15,236 nucleotides of DNA from Bacilli bacterium (GTDB lineage: Bacteria > Bacillota_I > Bacilli_A > RF39 > UBA660): NCBI GenBank assembly GCA_022791215.1, contig JAAVYQ010000011.1, positions 1 to 15,236 on the forward strand, given 5' to 3'. Below the pieces are notes generated by a model. It was not told where the DNA came from and searched no databases. It saw only the letters and a list, made by a program, of their open reading frames with translations. Shown here one piece after another: positions 14,247-15,236 of the stretch (position 1 is the stretch's first letter; each line of letters opens with the position of its first letter). The position numbers were made by a program, and so were the translations under genes.

Positions 14247-15236
14247 CTCTTCAAATAACTTTCCAAAAACTTATCAATATAACCATCTAAAACCTCATCA
14301 ACATCACTAGTTTCTTCTAAAGTTCTCAAGTCCTTAACCAAACTATAAGGACACATAACATAATTTCTAATTTGACTACCAAAATTAACATCCATAACTG
14401 CACCCTTAAGATCATTAAGTTTCTTATCAACAGTCTCTTTTTCTAGCAAAAAAAGTTTTCCCTTCAAGATTTCCATAGCCTTTTCCTTATTCTTAATTTG
14501 ACTTCTCTCATTTTGACAAGTAACCACAATATTAGTAGGAATATGAGTAATTCTAACAGCAGAATCAGCAGTATTAACACCTTGACCACCAGCACCGCTA
14601 CTTCTATAAACATCTATTCTTAAATCTTCATCCTTAATAACGACATTAATAGAAGTATCAATTTCAGGAGTAACTAAAACTGAAGCAAAAGAAGTATGAC
14701 GTCTCTTATTAGAATCAAAAGGACTAATTCTAACCAACCTATGAACACCAGTCTCTCCCTTTAAAAAACCGAAAGCATTCAAACCCTTAACATTAATAGT
14801 AATACCCTTAATACCAACCTCTTCACCAGGCTGTTCACTAACAATATCATACTTATACCCTACTCTAGCAAAATATCTCAAATACATTCGCTTAATCATA
14901 TTAGCCCAATCATTACTCTCTGTACCACCAGCACCACTATGAATCTCAATATAACAATTATTCCTATCAAACTCCCCACTAAGAAGAATCTCATTAGTAA
15001 GTTTATTAATACCATCATTAATAACTAATAAATCTCTATCTAAAAGTTCAAAATCTTCCTTACTACTAGCAATATCAGAAATCTCCAAATCTTCAATAAC
15101 AGTATTCAAAATCTTTTCATATAAAGAAACACTATTCTCCAAAAAAGATAACTTCTTAAGAACTTCATTAGAATTACTACTACTCCAAAAATCTTCCTTA
15201 GTACTAACTATTTTTAACTCATCTATTTCCTTTTTC
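14243..15236 (-). CDS. prfB: Peptide chain release factor 2 (RF2), 5' end beyond window
   Basis: RF2 reads UGA and UAA stop codons. On the minus strand the frame is open to the right edge: 330 codons are visible, beginning KKEIDELKIVSTKEDFW, which aligns with RF2 just after its early frameshift region. The shorter version from TTG at 15142 would cut the N-terminal domain and is not the real start. The SPF tripeptide (VRISPFDSNKRR, visible residues 171-173) defines RF2, and GGQ is at visible residues 216-218. The C-terminus is typical. Many bacterial prfB genes use a programmed +1 shift at an in-frame UGA near codon 25. That site would lie just outside the window, so its presence is unknown. 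It is convergent with the SGNH-like gene, sharing TTAA. Third positions are T/G-rich. Confidence 0.96.
   Translation of the reverse strand, partial: KKEIDELKIVSTKEDFWSSSNSNEVLKKLSFLENSVSLYEKILNTVIEDLEISDIASSKEDFELLDRDLLVINDGINKLTNEILLSGEFDRNNCYIEIHSGAGGTESNDWANMIKRMYLRYFARVGYKYDIVSEQPGEEVGIKGITINVKGLNAFGFLKGETGVHRLVRISPFDSNKRRHTSFASVLVTPEIDTSINVVIKDEDLRIDVYRSSGAGGQGVNTADSAVRITHIPTNIVVTCQNERSQIKNKEKAMEILKGKLFLLEKETVDKKLNDLKGAVMDVNFGSQIRNYVMCPYSLVKDLRTLEETSDVDEVLDGYIDKFLESYLKS

Noticed and set aside
14243..15142. RF2 as a complete 299-residue protein
   Set aside because: The frame stays open upstream to the window edge with RF2-like sequence, so the TTG at 15142 is internal.

Overview
The window is a gene-dense, very AT-rich stretch of a low-GC Firmicute. 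The best fit is a reduced-genome member of the Bacilli (RF39/Erysipelotrichales-like), but the exact lineage cannot be fixed from this sequence. The evidence is the delta subunit of RNA polymerase (rpoE, a Bacilli marker), strong ATA/AGA/AAA codon use, A-rich Shine-Dalgarno leaders, a SpoIIR sporulation protein and a Noc-type ParB protein. TGA is used as a stop (rsmG) and an RF2 gene is present, so the code is standard and not the Mycoplasma code.

Left block (1-5649). The tail of an unrecognised gene ends at a small terminator. Next comes an exact 14-bp Noc-binding palindrome, a near-consensus sigma-A promoter with an extended -10, and the operon mnmE-mnmG-rsmG-noc. This is the classical origin-proximal order, but no jag precedes it and no soj/parB follows it. 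MnmE and MnmG modify tRNA wobble uridine, RsmG methylates 16S rRNA, and Noc is the nucleoid-occlusion CTP clamp. This Noc is unusual: it lacks the N-terminal membrane helix and carries a roughly 190-residue disordered linker.

Middle block (5650-7782). A bidirectional terminator separates noc from a convergent class A penicillin-binding protein gene. A divergent intergenic region follows and holds the rpoE promoter.

Right block (7783-14246), all on the + strand: rpoE, prfA, prmC, a uracil-DNA-glycosylase-like gene, a MazG-like pyrophosphatase, spoIIR, mntP, murA and a degenerate SGNH-hydrolase-like membrane protein. It looks like a condensed version of the Bacillus rpoE...murA...prfA-prmC-spoIIR-mntP neighbourhood. 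Before spoIIR and again before mntP there is an inverted repeat with a 17-nt loop whose descending arm contains or touches the ribosome binding site. On the minus strand, prfB (RF2) ends by sharing a TTAA with the SGNH gene and runs off the right edge. RF1, RF2 and PrmC, the methyltransferase of both factors, therefore sit within 7 kb.

The most interesting points are the pairing of an exact Noc-binding site with a modified Noc in one operon, the two hairpins that may hide translation starts, and a strong strand composition asymmetry that follows the DNA strand rather than the direction of each gene.
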